From the NCBI GenBank assembly GCA_902476665.1, contig CABSEO010000097.1, positions 1-7,023 on the forward strand: 7,023 nt of DNA. Direction: 5' to 3'. The stretch is from an uncultured Emergencia sp. (GTDB lineage Bacteria; Bacillota; Clostridia; Peptostreptococcales; Anaerovoracaceae). Under the pieces are notes generated by a model. That model was not told the DNA's origin and made no database searches. It was given only the letters and a program-made list of their open reading frames with translations. The position numbers and the translations under genes were made by a program. Shown piece after piece: positions 1-5,791 of the stretch. Positions within the stretch are counted from its first letter, which is position 1. Each line of letters opens with the position of its first letter.

Positions 1-89
1 GGGAGCATTGATCCATAAGCCAGGAGACCTGCACAGGATGACTTTTCGCGGCGGTGTACCGATCAGGAAAGGAACAGACAGTAAATACG
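1..89 (+). ncRNA. Cobalamin riboswitch, 3' part (5' part outside window)
   Basis: The B12 box AGCCAGGAGACCTGC at 18-32 is identical to the one in the complete riboswitch further downstream. It is followed by a GGCGGTG segment (about 53-59), the expected L13 side of the L5-L13 kissing interaction, and by a shared tail (AGTAAATACGG here, AGCAAATACGG in the second copy). The 5' half, with P2-P5 and the promoter, lies before the window. An intrinsic terminator follows at once and cbiK starts about 50 bases on, so this is most likely a cis-acting OFF switch on cbiK: bound adenosylcobalamin favours termination. The subclass cannot be decided from the 3' half alone. Confidence 0.9.
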
Positions 90-114
90 GACTGCAGATC
101 TGCAGTCTTTTTTT
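90..114 (+). terminator. Riboswitch-controlled intrinsic terminator before cbiK
   Basis: A perfect 18-base palindrome, GACTGCAGATCTGCAGTC (90-107), folds into a 7-bp stem with a GATC loop and runs directly into seven Ts (108-114). It sits right after the riboswitch aptamer and 25 bases before the cbiK start, the usual place for the expression platform. No antiterminator partner was identified because the upstream half of the riboswitch is missing. Confidence 0.85.
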
Positions 115-138
115 CTGGCTTAATAACGGGAGGAAAAT

Positions 139-945
139 ATGAACGAAAAAAGCAGAGATACAGCTATTCTGGCAGTCAGCTTCGGCACCAGCTATCACAA
201 GACTCGTGAGGCGACCATCGGAGCCATCGAGAACACAATTGCAGAGACATTCCCTCAGTACCAGGTTCGAAGAGCATTTACCAGTCAGATGATTATCAAC
301 AAGCTGGCAAAACGTGATGGTATATATATTGACAATGAGGCTCAGTCCTTAAAGCGTGCCGCAGAAGATGGAATTAAATATCTGATTGTGCAGCCGACCC
401 ATCTGATGAACGGAACCGAATATCATGATCTGAAGCGGGATGTGGAAGAACATCAGGAACTTTTTGAAGGGATCAGCCTGGGTGAACCTCTGCTGACTGA
501 TGAAACGGATTTTGACAGAGTGATTGAGGCCGTCACAGAGGATACGGCAGAGTACAGCAAAGAGGGCACTGCAATTCTTTTTATGGGACATGGAACGGGA
601 GCGGAAGCCAATCACGTATATTTTGATCTGCAGGACAAGCTGAAAGAACAGGGCTATCACAACTATTATATTGCCACAGTAGAAGCAGAGCCGACACTGG
701 AAGATGTGATCCCGCTTCTGAAAGAACAGGGCTATACAGAAGTAGTATTACAGCCGCTGATGATTGTTGCAGGTGATCATGCCACCAATGATATGGCAGG
801 AGATGAAGAGGATTCCTGGAAGACGATTCTGACGGGAGAAGGCTTTGCGGTGGAATGTGTACTGAAAGGTCTGGGAGAAATCGAAAAGATCCGAGAAATC
901 TTTGCAGATCATGTAAGAGAAGCTGTAGAAAAACTGAGAAGATAA
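139..945 (+). CDS. cbiK: Sirohydrochlorin cobaltochelatase CbiK (anaerobic cobalamin synthesis)
   Basis: This enzyme inserts Co2+ into sirohydrochlorin (or factor II), committing the tetrapyrrole to the anaerobic, early-cobalt route to cobalamin. At 268 aa it has the normal length for the family. Family signatures seen are VSFGTSY with KTR near residues 13-23, PTHLMNGTEY at 86-95, MGHGT at 149-153 followed by ANHVY, VEAEP at 181-185, and PLMIVAGDHATNDMAGDEED at 206-225. His151, Glu182 and His214 match the metal-binding His145, Glu175 and His207 of Salmonella CbiK, as recalled from the family. There is no signal peptide, so it should be cytosolic, unlike the exported Desulfovibrio form. The start is set by GGGAGG at 128-133, five bases before the ATG. 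The gene follows a cobalamin riboswitch and terminator, so repression by B12 is expected. No U-rich terminator follows it; the next promoter begins about 40 bases downstream. Confidence 0.95.
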   Translation: MNEKSRDTAILAVSFGTSYHKTREATIGAIENTIAETFPQYQVRRAFTSQMIINKLAKRDGIYIDNEAQSLKRAAEDGIKYLIVQPTHLMNGTEYHDLKRDVEEHQELFEGISLGEPLLTDETDFDRVIEAVTEDTAEYSKEGTAILFMGHGTGAEANHVYFDLQDKLKEQGYHNYYIATVEAEPTLEDVIPLLKEQGYTEVVLQPLMIVAGDHATNDMAGDEEDSWKTILTGEGFAVECVLKGLGEIEKIREIFADHVREAVEKLRR

Positions 946-985
946 TCAACATATAAAACCGTAGTGGAAATCCGTACTGACGGTC

Positions 986-1014
986 TTGACTTCCCGGACG
1001 GATTGCAATATAAT
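986..1014 (+). promoter_or_regulatory. Near-consensus housekeeping sigma promoter for the second riboswitch unit
   Basis: A -35 box TTGACT (986-991, five of six consensus bases) and a perfect -10 box TATAAT (1009-1014) are separated by exactly 17 bases. Transcription should begin near 1021, about 12 bases before the riboswitch aptamer. This makes the downstream genes an independent transcription unit rather than an extension of the cbiK transcript. Confidence 0.85.
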
Positions 1015-1032
1015 AGAAACGTAATTCGATAT

Positions 1033-1256
1033 AGTCTTATGTTCCTGTCGTTGCCTGCAGTTTTGAGGCAGACGGGCTAAGAGGGAAACAGGTGAAATTC
1101 CTGTGCGGTCCCGCCACTGTAACGGAAGAGCTTCTTCAGGATGCCACTGGAATCTCCGGGAAGGATGGAGAAGCAGAGACTCCCGAGCCAGGAGACCTGC
1201 ATAAGATGAATTTCTGATTCGGCGGTGAACCGGATTCAGGGAAGTACAGCAAATAC
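1033..1256 (+). ncRNA. Complete cobalamin riboswitch (AdoCbl class I-like)
   Basis: The class hallmarks appear in order. First is a long P2-type hairpin (CCTGTC...TGCCT paired with AGGCAGACGGG, about 1043-1076), then GGGAAACAGGTGAAATTCCT, the highly conserved GCGGTCCCGCCACTGT (1105-1120) carrying L5, a P6-P11 region with extra peripheral helices, the B12 box AGCCAGGAGACCTGC (1186-1200), and a P13 hairpin about 1215-1240 displaying GGCGG, complementary to CCGCC of L5. The extended P7-P11 region suggests the adenosylcobalamin-binding class I. With a terminator at 1257-1285, it should switch off the downstream HutG-like and TIM-barrel genes when B12 is abundant. Confidence 0.95.
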
Positions 1257-1285
1257 GGGCTGTGGGTTATCCACAGCCCTTTTTT
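1257..1285 (+). terminator. Riboswitch expression-platform intrinsic terminator
   Basis: GGGCTGTGG (1257-1265) pairs perfectly with CCACAGCCC (1271-1279) across a GTTAT loop, followed by six Ts (1280-1285). It begins immediately after the aptamer's 3' end, as expected for cobalamin-induced termination. The antiterminator pairing was not identified by eye. Confidence 0.88.
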
Positions 1286-1325
1286 AAGAGGGACGGATGA
1301 CCGGCTTTTCATTCTTTTTTCATAA

Positions 1326-1361
1326 GAGGCAGGTCTCGTCAGCCTGCCTCAATTGTTTTTT
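1326..1361 (+). terminator. Second terminator-like hairpin between riboswitch and HutG-like gene
   Basis: GAGGCAGG (1326-1333) pairs with CCTGCCTC (1343-1350) around a 9-base loop and is followed by AATTG and six Ts (1356-1361). The T run begins five bases after the stem, so it may be weaker than the first terminator. It ends four bases before the ribosome binding site of the next gene, so termination here would release a transcript just short of it. It may be a second checkpoint or the leftover terminator of a lost leader element. Confidence 0.6.
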
Positions 1362-1377
1362 GACGGGAGTGTAGAAT

Positions 1378-2400
1378 ATGTTTTTAGAACACTATATAAG
1401 TGCAATGGAATGCTGGAACGGCAGAACAGACAGTGAGGATGACTATGATGCATTTCGCTGGCATCAGTGTGTGAAGCAACTGGACTTAAACGATGAGACT
1501 GCAGCATTTGATGGAGAATTGGGATTTGCTTTTATCGGATTTTGCAGTGAACAGGGTGTTAAACGGAATAAAGGAAGAGTTGGAACTGCACTGGCCCCTG
1601 ATTTTATCCGCAGACAGATGGCGAATCTGCCGTGCACATTTCTGCCTGAGGTAAAACTTTTTGATGCGGGTAATATTTTATGTGAAGAGATTTCCATGGA
1701 AGAGGGTCAGCGGATACTGGGAACAGCAGTAAAAAAAATACTTGATCTGAATCTGTTTCCTGTTGTTCTGGGAGGAGGCCATGAAACGACCTTCGGTCAT
1801 TTTCAGGGACAGTTTGCGGCAGCCTGTGAGGAAGAGGACAAGCCGGATCTGGGCATCATTAATTTTGATGCTCACTTTGATTTGAGACCGTATGACAATG
1901 GCAGCTCTTCCGGTTCCATGTTCAGTCAGATTGCAGATATCTGCAGTGAAAACAGAGTTGGTTATCATTATTTTCCTTTGGGCATCCAGAAACACAGCAA
2001 TACGGTACAGCTGTTTAAGACAGCAAAGGCACTGGGTGTGAACTATGTATTGGCAAAGGATTTGAGACCGGCCAGTTATGCAGAAGTACTGGAGAAGACA
2101 GATACTTTTTTATATCAGTGTAAAACCGCCTATATTACCATCTGTACAGATGTTTTTTCTTCAGCCTTTGCGCCGGGTGTCAGTGCCACTCAGTCATTTG
2201 GTGTTGATCCGGAAACTGTGCTGCCCGTTCTCAAGCATATTCTGAGAACCCGTAAAGTCAGAGGTTTTGATATCTGTGAGATTTCACCCCGGTTTGATCA
2301 GGATAATACGACAGCTAATCTGGGCGCGGTGCTGATTTTCTCCGTTGTGGATACACTGTGCAGGCTGAAAGGGCTGGAAATTGAGCAGGAACTGATTTAA
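1378..2400 (+). CDS. HutG-like formimidoylglutamase (arginase/agmatinase superfamily)
   Basis: The best family match is formimidoylglutamase, which hydrolyses N-formimidoyl-glutamate to glutamate and formamide in histidine breakdown using a binuclear Mn centre. At 340 aa it is slightly longer than typical HutG (about 310-320). Seen are the HutG-type segment RNKGRVGTALAPDFIRRQMANLP-like at 63-85, GGGHE (132-136, His135), NFDAHFDLR (162-170, ligands Asp164, His166, Asp168) and TDVFSSAFAPGVSA (257-270, Asp258). The other Asp of the last DxD metal pair appears to be Cys256. The ATG is supported by GGGAG (1365-1369) eight bases upstream. There are no hutH, hutU or hutI neighbours. The gene lies behind a cobalamin riboswitch and is coupled to a TIM-barrel gene 11 bases later, so its real substrate may not be a histidine intermediate. 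Superfamily membership is secure; the substrate is not, so no symbol is given. Confidence 0.85.
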   Translation: MFLEHYISAMECWNGRTDSEDDYDAFRWHQCVKQLDLNDETAAFDGELGFAFIGFCSEQGVKRNKGRVGTALAPDFIRRQMANLPCTFLPEVKLFDAGNILCEEISMEEGQRILGTAVKKILDLNLFPVVLGGGHETTFGHFQGQFAAACEEEDKPDLGIINFDAHFDLRPYDNGSSSGSMFSQIADICSENRVGYHYFPLGIQKHSNTVQLFKTAKALGVNYVLAKDLRPASYAEVLEKTDTFLYQCKTAYITICTDVFSSAFAPGVSATQSFGVDPETVLPVLKHILRTRKVRGFDICEISPRFDQDNTTANLGAVLIFSVVDTLCRLKGLEIEQELI

Positions 2401-2404
2401 GGAG
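2399..2404 (+). promoter_or_regulatory. Ribosome binding site overlapping the preceding stop codon
   Basis: AAGGAG begins inside the TAA stop (2398-2400) of the HutG-like gene and lies seven bases before the ATG at 2412. This arrangement indicates translational coupling and joint expression of the two genes. Confidence 0.85.
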
Positions 2405-2411
2405 CCGATTT

Positions 2412-3176
2412 ATGAAGGATAGAATTTATATTGCAACCTTTTCCGAAAAAGCCGTGGAAGTGGCAGGAAAGTACGGACTGAAGCTGGAACTCAATGATCT
2501 TTGTATTTCTGAGAATCTGGATGCAGACAGGCTGGAATCCACTTTGAGCCGGATGAAAGAGCAGCTTGCAGCATCAGGCTCCGACATGGCGATTATTCAT
2601 GGTCCGTTTACAGAGATTATTCCGGCTTCCATTGACCACAGAGCTGTGGAACTGGGACTTGCGCGGCTGGAAGAAGCGTATCAGGCATGCTTTCGTATGG
2701 GACTGAATCGGATGGTTGTTCATACAGGATATCTGCCGGCACTGTATTTTAAAGAATGGAATCACGAAAAATCAGTGTGGTTCTGGAAAAAGTACATGGA
2801 GAATAAGCCTGCTGAGTTTCATATTTATATTGAGAACGTTTTTGAGGATGAGCCTGTGATGCTGAAGCATCTGGTGGAGGAAATCGCAGATCCGAGAGTA
2901 AAGCTTTGTCTTGATGTGGGCCATGCCAATGCAGTAACTTGTGACGGGTATGACATCACAGACTGGATTAGAGTGCTGGGAACTCATATCGGACATTTTC
3001 ATCTGCATAATAATGACGGAACAGAAGACAGCCACAGTCCTGTCTGTCAGGGAACCATGGATATGAAAAAAGTGATGGAAGCCATTGAAGAGTACTGTTG
3101 CAGTGATGTGACAATGACCATTGAAAGCCGCACTTGTGAAGACAGCGCAGAATGGCTTCTGCGGTATCTGGGATGA
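2412..3176 (+). CDS. TIM-barrel metal hydrolase, AP endonuclease 2 / sugar phosphate isomerase superfamily; candidate CbiR-like cobamide-remodelling enzyme
   Basis: The 254-aa protein has the xylose-isomerase-like TIM-barrel pattern with the metal ligands of endonuclease IV-type enzymes in order: His63 (IIHGPF), His104 (VVHTGY), Glu141 (YIENVF), Asp168 and His171 (CLDVGHANA), a His in GHFHLHNND (195-199), Asp206-x-His208 (DSH) and Glu238 (TIES). That is a full set for a di- or trinuclear site, so it is probably an active hydrolase or isomerase. It has no signal peptide and should be cytosolic. Many relatives carry only a generic sugar phosphate isomerase label. Because it is the second gene of a cobalamin-riboswitch operon, and because CbiR, which cleaves the nucleotide loop of cobamides, belongs to this superfamily, a corrinoid role is a reasonable inference. 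CbiR identity could not be confirmed here, and a sugar-phosphate enzyme remains possible. Confidence 0.8.
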   Translation: MKDRIYIATFSEKAVEVAGKYGLKLELNDLCISENLDADRLESTLSRMKEQLAASGSDMAIIHGPFTEIIPASIDHRAVELGLARLEEAYQACFRMGLNRMVVHTGYLPALYFKEWNHEKSVWFWKKYMENKPAEFHIYIENVFEDEPVMLKHLVEEIADPRVKLCLDVGHANAVTCDGYDITDWIRVLGTHIGHFHLHNNDGTEDSHSPVCQGTMDMKKVMEAIEEYCCSDVTMTIESRTCEDSAEWLLRYLG

Positions 3177-3244
3177 GACTTCGGCAAAATGGTCACTTCA
3201 GTATATCCGCAGATAAAAGTTTATAACAAGGAGAATTTATATAG

Positions 3245-5458
3245 ATGAGTCTAGACAGGTTAAATGAAAAACAGCGACAGGCTGCAGTGCAGCTTGAAGG
3301 TCCTCTGCTGATCCTGGCGGGAGCGGGTTCTGGAAAAACCAGTACCATGACAGAGAGAATTGCTTATATGATAGAACAGGGAATTTCCCCATACAATATT
3401 CTGGCAGTGACCTTTACCAACAAAGCAGCCTCTGAAATGAAAAGCAGAGTGGAGGATCTGGTGGGAAGGATTGATGACATGTGGATTATGACTTTCCACT
3501 CCATGTGTCTTCGCATTCTTCGCTATCACTGCGAGCTTATCGGATATGATCACAACTTTGTCATTTACGACGGTACAGATCAGAAGACTGTGGTGAAAAA
3601 TATCACCAAGGCACTGAATATCAATGATAAGGAATTCAGCGCACCGTATCTTCTCAGTGTGATCAGTTCCTGCAAGGAAAAGGCCATGGATGCAGAGCAG
3701 TATCGCAGAACTATGGAGGAAAACTTCAAGACAAAAATTATTTATAACGTGTTCAGGGCCTATGAGGAAGAACTGAAGAAAAATAATGCCATGGACTTTG
3801 ATGATTTGCTGCTGAATACGGTCAGACTTTTTGAAACTGACGAAAGAACACTGCTGAAATATCAGGAACGTTTTCACTATATTATGGTGGATGAGTATCA
3901 GGATACCAATCATATTCAGTATCGCCTGATCAAGATGCTGGCTGAGACTCATCACAATCTGTGTGTGGTGGGGGACGACGATCAGTGCATTTACCAGTGG
4001 AGAGGCGCAGATATCAGAAACATCCTGGATTTTGAAAAGGATTTTCCTGAGGCCAAGGTGGTGAAACTGGAACAGAATTATCGTTCTGTGGGTAATATTC
4101 TGGCTGCGGCTCATTCTGTAATTGAGAATAACAAGGGGAGAAAAGGCAAGAAGCTGTGGACTGAAAAGGAAGCAGGAGAGAAGATTAAATATTATCGTGC
4201 AGATAATGAAAAGGATGAAGCGCGCTTTGTGGCACAAGAGATCGACCTGCTGAAAGGTCGAGACAGAAAATACAGCGACTTTGCGATTCTTTACAGAACC
4301 AATGCCCAGTCCAGACATTTTGAAGAAGCACTGACCAGACGCGATATTCCGTATAGGGTTTTATCCGGACTCAGGTATTACGACAGAAAAGAAATCAAGG
4401 ACGTGATGGCCTATATGCGTCTTGTCGTAAATCCTTATGATGACTTGTCTTTTAAAAGAATTGTCAACGAGCCAAAGAGAGGGATGGGTGACAAATCTGT
4501 AGAAAAAATAGAGACTTTTGCCAGAATCAGAGGAGAAAGTCTGCTTCAGGCACTGTCAGATGAAGAGGTTTTATCAACCTTGCCTTCCAAAGCTTATGCC
4601 GGGGTAAAAGCTCTAGTGGAATGTATCAATCTGTGCAGAGAAGAAAGAGAAAACCTGAGGGTTTCAGATATCTACGATAATCTGCTGGTGAAGACGGGAT
4701 ACATGAAAGCACTGGAGGATGCAAATACTGTAGAGGCAGAAGGACGTATCGAGAATCTGATGGAATTCAAATCGGTCATTTACGATTATGAGCAGGAAAG
4801 TGAAAATCCTACTATTGAAGAGTTTATGGAGAAAATTACGCTGATGGCCGAAGTTGATAATCATGATGAAACACAGGATGCAGTGGTTCTGATGACTATG
4901 CATAGTGCCAAGGGCCTTGAATTTCCGGTGGTATTTCTGCCTGGTCTTGAAGATGGGCTGTTTCCGGGACATAAGGCTTTTGACAGCCCGTCAGGCATGG
5001 AAGAGGAACGGAGACTGTGTTATGTCGGGATGACCCGGGCAAAGGAGATTCTGTTTCTCTGCAGCGCAGCCATGAGGACACTTTACGGGCGGACTGACTA
5101 TACCAGAGAGTCTCAGTTTCTCAGAGAAATAGACAAAAGACTGCTGGAAGGCGATGCTGTTTATGAGAGAAAGAGACATGACAGCGGACTTGGGGTTTCC
5201 ACAGGTTCTTACGACGGGTTTGCGGCGAAGGAAAGTCCAAAGCCTTATGATGCACTGCGCTATGCGAAAGCTGCGACGAAAGCCAACGCTGCTACTGGTA
5301 CAGACGGCGAGGAATTTGCTGCAGGTGACAGGGTTCGCCATGCCAAGTTCGGTGAAGGACTTGTCATCGATCAGGACGACAGAACACTGACAGTCATTTT
5401 CGATTCCGCAGGACAGAAGAAAATGGCAAAAGGCATTGCTCCCCTGAAAAAGATCTGA
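3245..5458 (+). CDS. pcrA: ATP-dependent DNA helicase PcrA/UvrD (superfamily 1A)
   Basis: This is a 3'-5' DNA translocase and helicase acting in nucleotide excision repair, plasmid replication, removal of RecA filaments and transcription-repair conflicts. At 737 aa it has the usual PcrA length. SF1A motifs appear in order: the Q-motif region LNEKQRQAAV (6-15), Walker A AGAGSGKT (25-32), TFTNKAASEM (56-65), Walker B DEYQD (216-220), GDDDQCIYQWRGAD (243-256), LEQNYRS (275-281), TMHSAKGLEF (551-560) and YVGMTRAKE (593-601). After a low-complexity linker (about 640-690), the C-terminal Tudor-like domain (FAAGDRVRHAKFGEGLV onward, 691-737) marks it as PcrA-like; that domain contacts RNA polymerase in the family. 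The start is supported by AAGGAG at 3228-3233, although the 11-base spacing is slightly long. It lies 68 bases after the TIM-barrel gene with no clear terminator between, so some readthrough is possible. A ligA follows, as in many Firmicutes. Confidence 0.97.
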   Translation: MSLDRLNEKQRQAAVQLEGPLLILAGAGSGKTSTMTERIAYMIEQGISPYNILAVTFTNKAASEMKSRVEDLVGRIDDMWIMTFHSMCLRILRYHCELIGYDHNFVIYDGTDQKTVVKNITKALNINDKEFSAPYLLSVISSCKEKAMDAEQYRRTMEENFKTKIIYNVFRAYEEELKKNNAMDFDDLLLNTVRLFETDERTLLKYQERFHYIMVDEYQDTNHIQYRLIKMLAETHHNLCVVGDDDQCIYQWRGADIRNILDFEKDFPEAKVVKLEQNYRSVGNILAAAHSVIENNKGRKGKKLWTEKEAGEKIKYYRADNEKDEARFVAQEIDLLKGRDRKYSDFAILYRTNAQSRHFEEALTRRDIPYRVLSGLRYYDRKEIKDVMAYMRLVVNPYDDLSFKRIVNEPKRGMGDKSVEKIETFARIRGESLLQALSDEEVLSTLPSKAYAGVKALVECINLCREERENLRVSDIYDNLLVKTGYMKALEDANTVEAEGRIENLMEFKSVIYDYEQESENPTIEEFMEKITLMAEVDNHDETQDAVVLMTMHSAKGLEFPVVFLPGLEDGLFPGHKAFDSPSGMEEERRLCYVGMTRAKEILFLCSAAMRTLYGRTDYTRESQFLREIDKRLLEGDAVYERKRHDSGLGVSTGSYDGFAAKESPKPYDALRYAKAATKANAATGTDGEEFAAGDRVRHAKFGEGLVIDQDDRTLTVIFDSAGQKKMAKGIAPLKKI

Positions 5459-5591
5459 GATTTCTCACAGGGACTGCGGCCTTGACAGCGGAGACTGCCG
5501 TAAAAGTTTAACTGAAAAACGAAGAAACAAGAAAACGTGTATAGTTTAGAAAATAATAGATTTATATCTGAAATAACCCAGAGCCGGATTT

Positions 5592-5616
5592 CGGTCAACT
5601 TTTGGCCCGCTTTTTT
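5592..5616 (+). terminator. Probable intrinsic terminator after pcrA
   Basis: GGTCAA (5593-5598) pairs with TTGGCC (5602-5607), with one T-G wobble, around a 3-base loop. It is followed by CGC and six Ts (5611-5616). The stem is short and the T run is three bases off the stem, so the terminator is likely of moderate strength. It lies about 135 bases past the pcrA stop. Confidence 0.45.
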
Positions 5617-5687
5617 GACAGAAGGCCGAATTTTGGCGGAATCTGTGGAAGAGTGACGAAAAAATACAGAAAGAAATTATATATTAT

Positions 5688-5716
5688 TTGAGATAATTAA
5701 GGTTTTGGGTTAAAAA
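5688..5716 (+). promoter_or_regulatory. Candidate ligA promoter
   Basis: TTGAGA (5688-5693, four of six consensus bases) is spaced 17 bases from TAAAAA (5711-5716, four of six). It is in an AT-rich patch about 75 bases before the ligA start and after the probable pcrA terminator. The match is modest, so this is only the best candidate in the gap. Confidence 0.35.
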
Positions 5717-5776
5717 TATGAGTTTCAGAGTCGGTGAAGGAAGATGGCCGAATGCCAATGACAGTACAACACAGTG

Positions 5777-5783
5777 AAAGGGA
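5777..5783 (+). promoter_or_regulatory. Ribosome binding site that decides the ligA start
   Basis: AAAGGGA lies eight bases before the ATG at 5792. The upstream in-frame GTG at 5774 would place this Shine-Dalgarno-like sequence inside the gene, and nothing comparable precedes that GTG. The ATG at 5792 (MEDKKSL) is therefore preferred. Confidence 0.65.
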
Positions 5784-5791
5784 TAGATGAA

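Larger units (their letters stand above)
5459..5791 (+). other. Gene-free stretch between pcrA and ligA
   Basis: These 333 bases hold no gene that can be supported. The middle and right parts are AT-rich. Contents that can be argued for are a probable pcrA terminator (5592-5616), a weak promoter candidate (5688-5716) and the ligA ribosome binding site (5777-5783). A 19-codon open frame from ATG 5718 to TGA 5775-5777 has no convincing ribosome binding site and is not called as a gene. No repeat, tRNA or mobile-element end was seen. Confidence 0.6.

Noticed and set aside
958..984. Hairpin ACCGT...ACGGT after cbiK as a possible terminator
   Set aside because: The stem is short with a bulge and no T run follows; the -35 box of the next promoter begins two bases later.
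3222..3227. TATAAC as a -10 box for pcrA
   Set aside because: It directly abuts the ribosome binding site, so the transcript would start after it, and no -35 box is found upstream.
3260..4318. Long 352-codon open frame on the minus strand inside pcrA
   Set aside because: It is antisense to a complete, motif-rich pcrA, has cysteine- and histidine-rich low-sense composition and matches no family; it is a coding shadow.
5482..5487. Perfect -35 hexamer TTGACA after pcrA
   Set aside because: No acceptable -10 hexamer lies 16-18 bases downstream.
5475..5503. Stem TGCGGC/GCCGTA just after pcrA as a terminator
   Set aside because: It has a 16-base loop, a wobble pair and is followed by AAAAG rather than a T run.
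5615..5620. Second TTGACA at the end of the terminator T run
   Set aside because: The positions 17 bases downstream read GGAATC, not a -10 box.
5774..5776. GTG as the ligA start
   Set aside because: The Shine-Dalgarno sequence AAAGGGA lies downstream of it and is correctly spaced for the ATG at 5792.
5718..5777. 19-codon ORF (starts MSFRVGEGRW) ending just before ligA
   Set aside because: No good ribosome binding site at a sensible distance, it overlaps the candidate ligA promoter start region, and its product is not recognizable.
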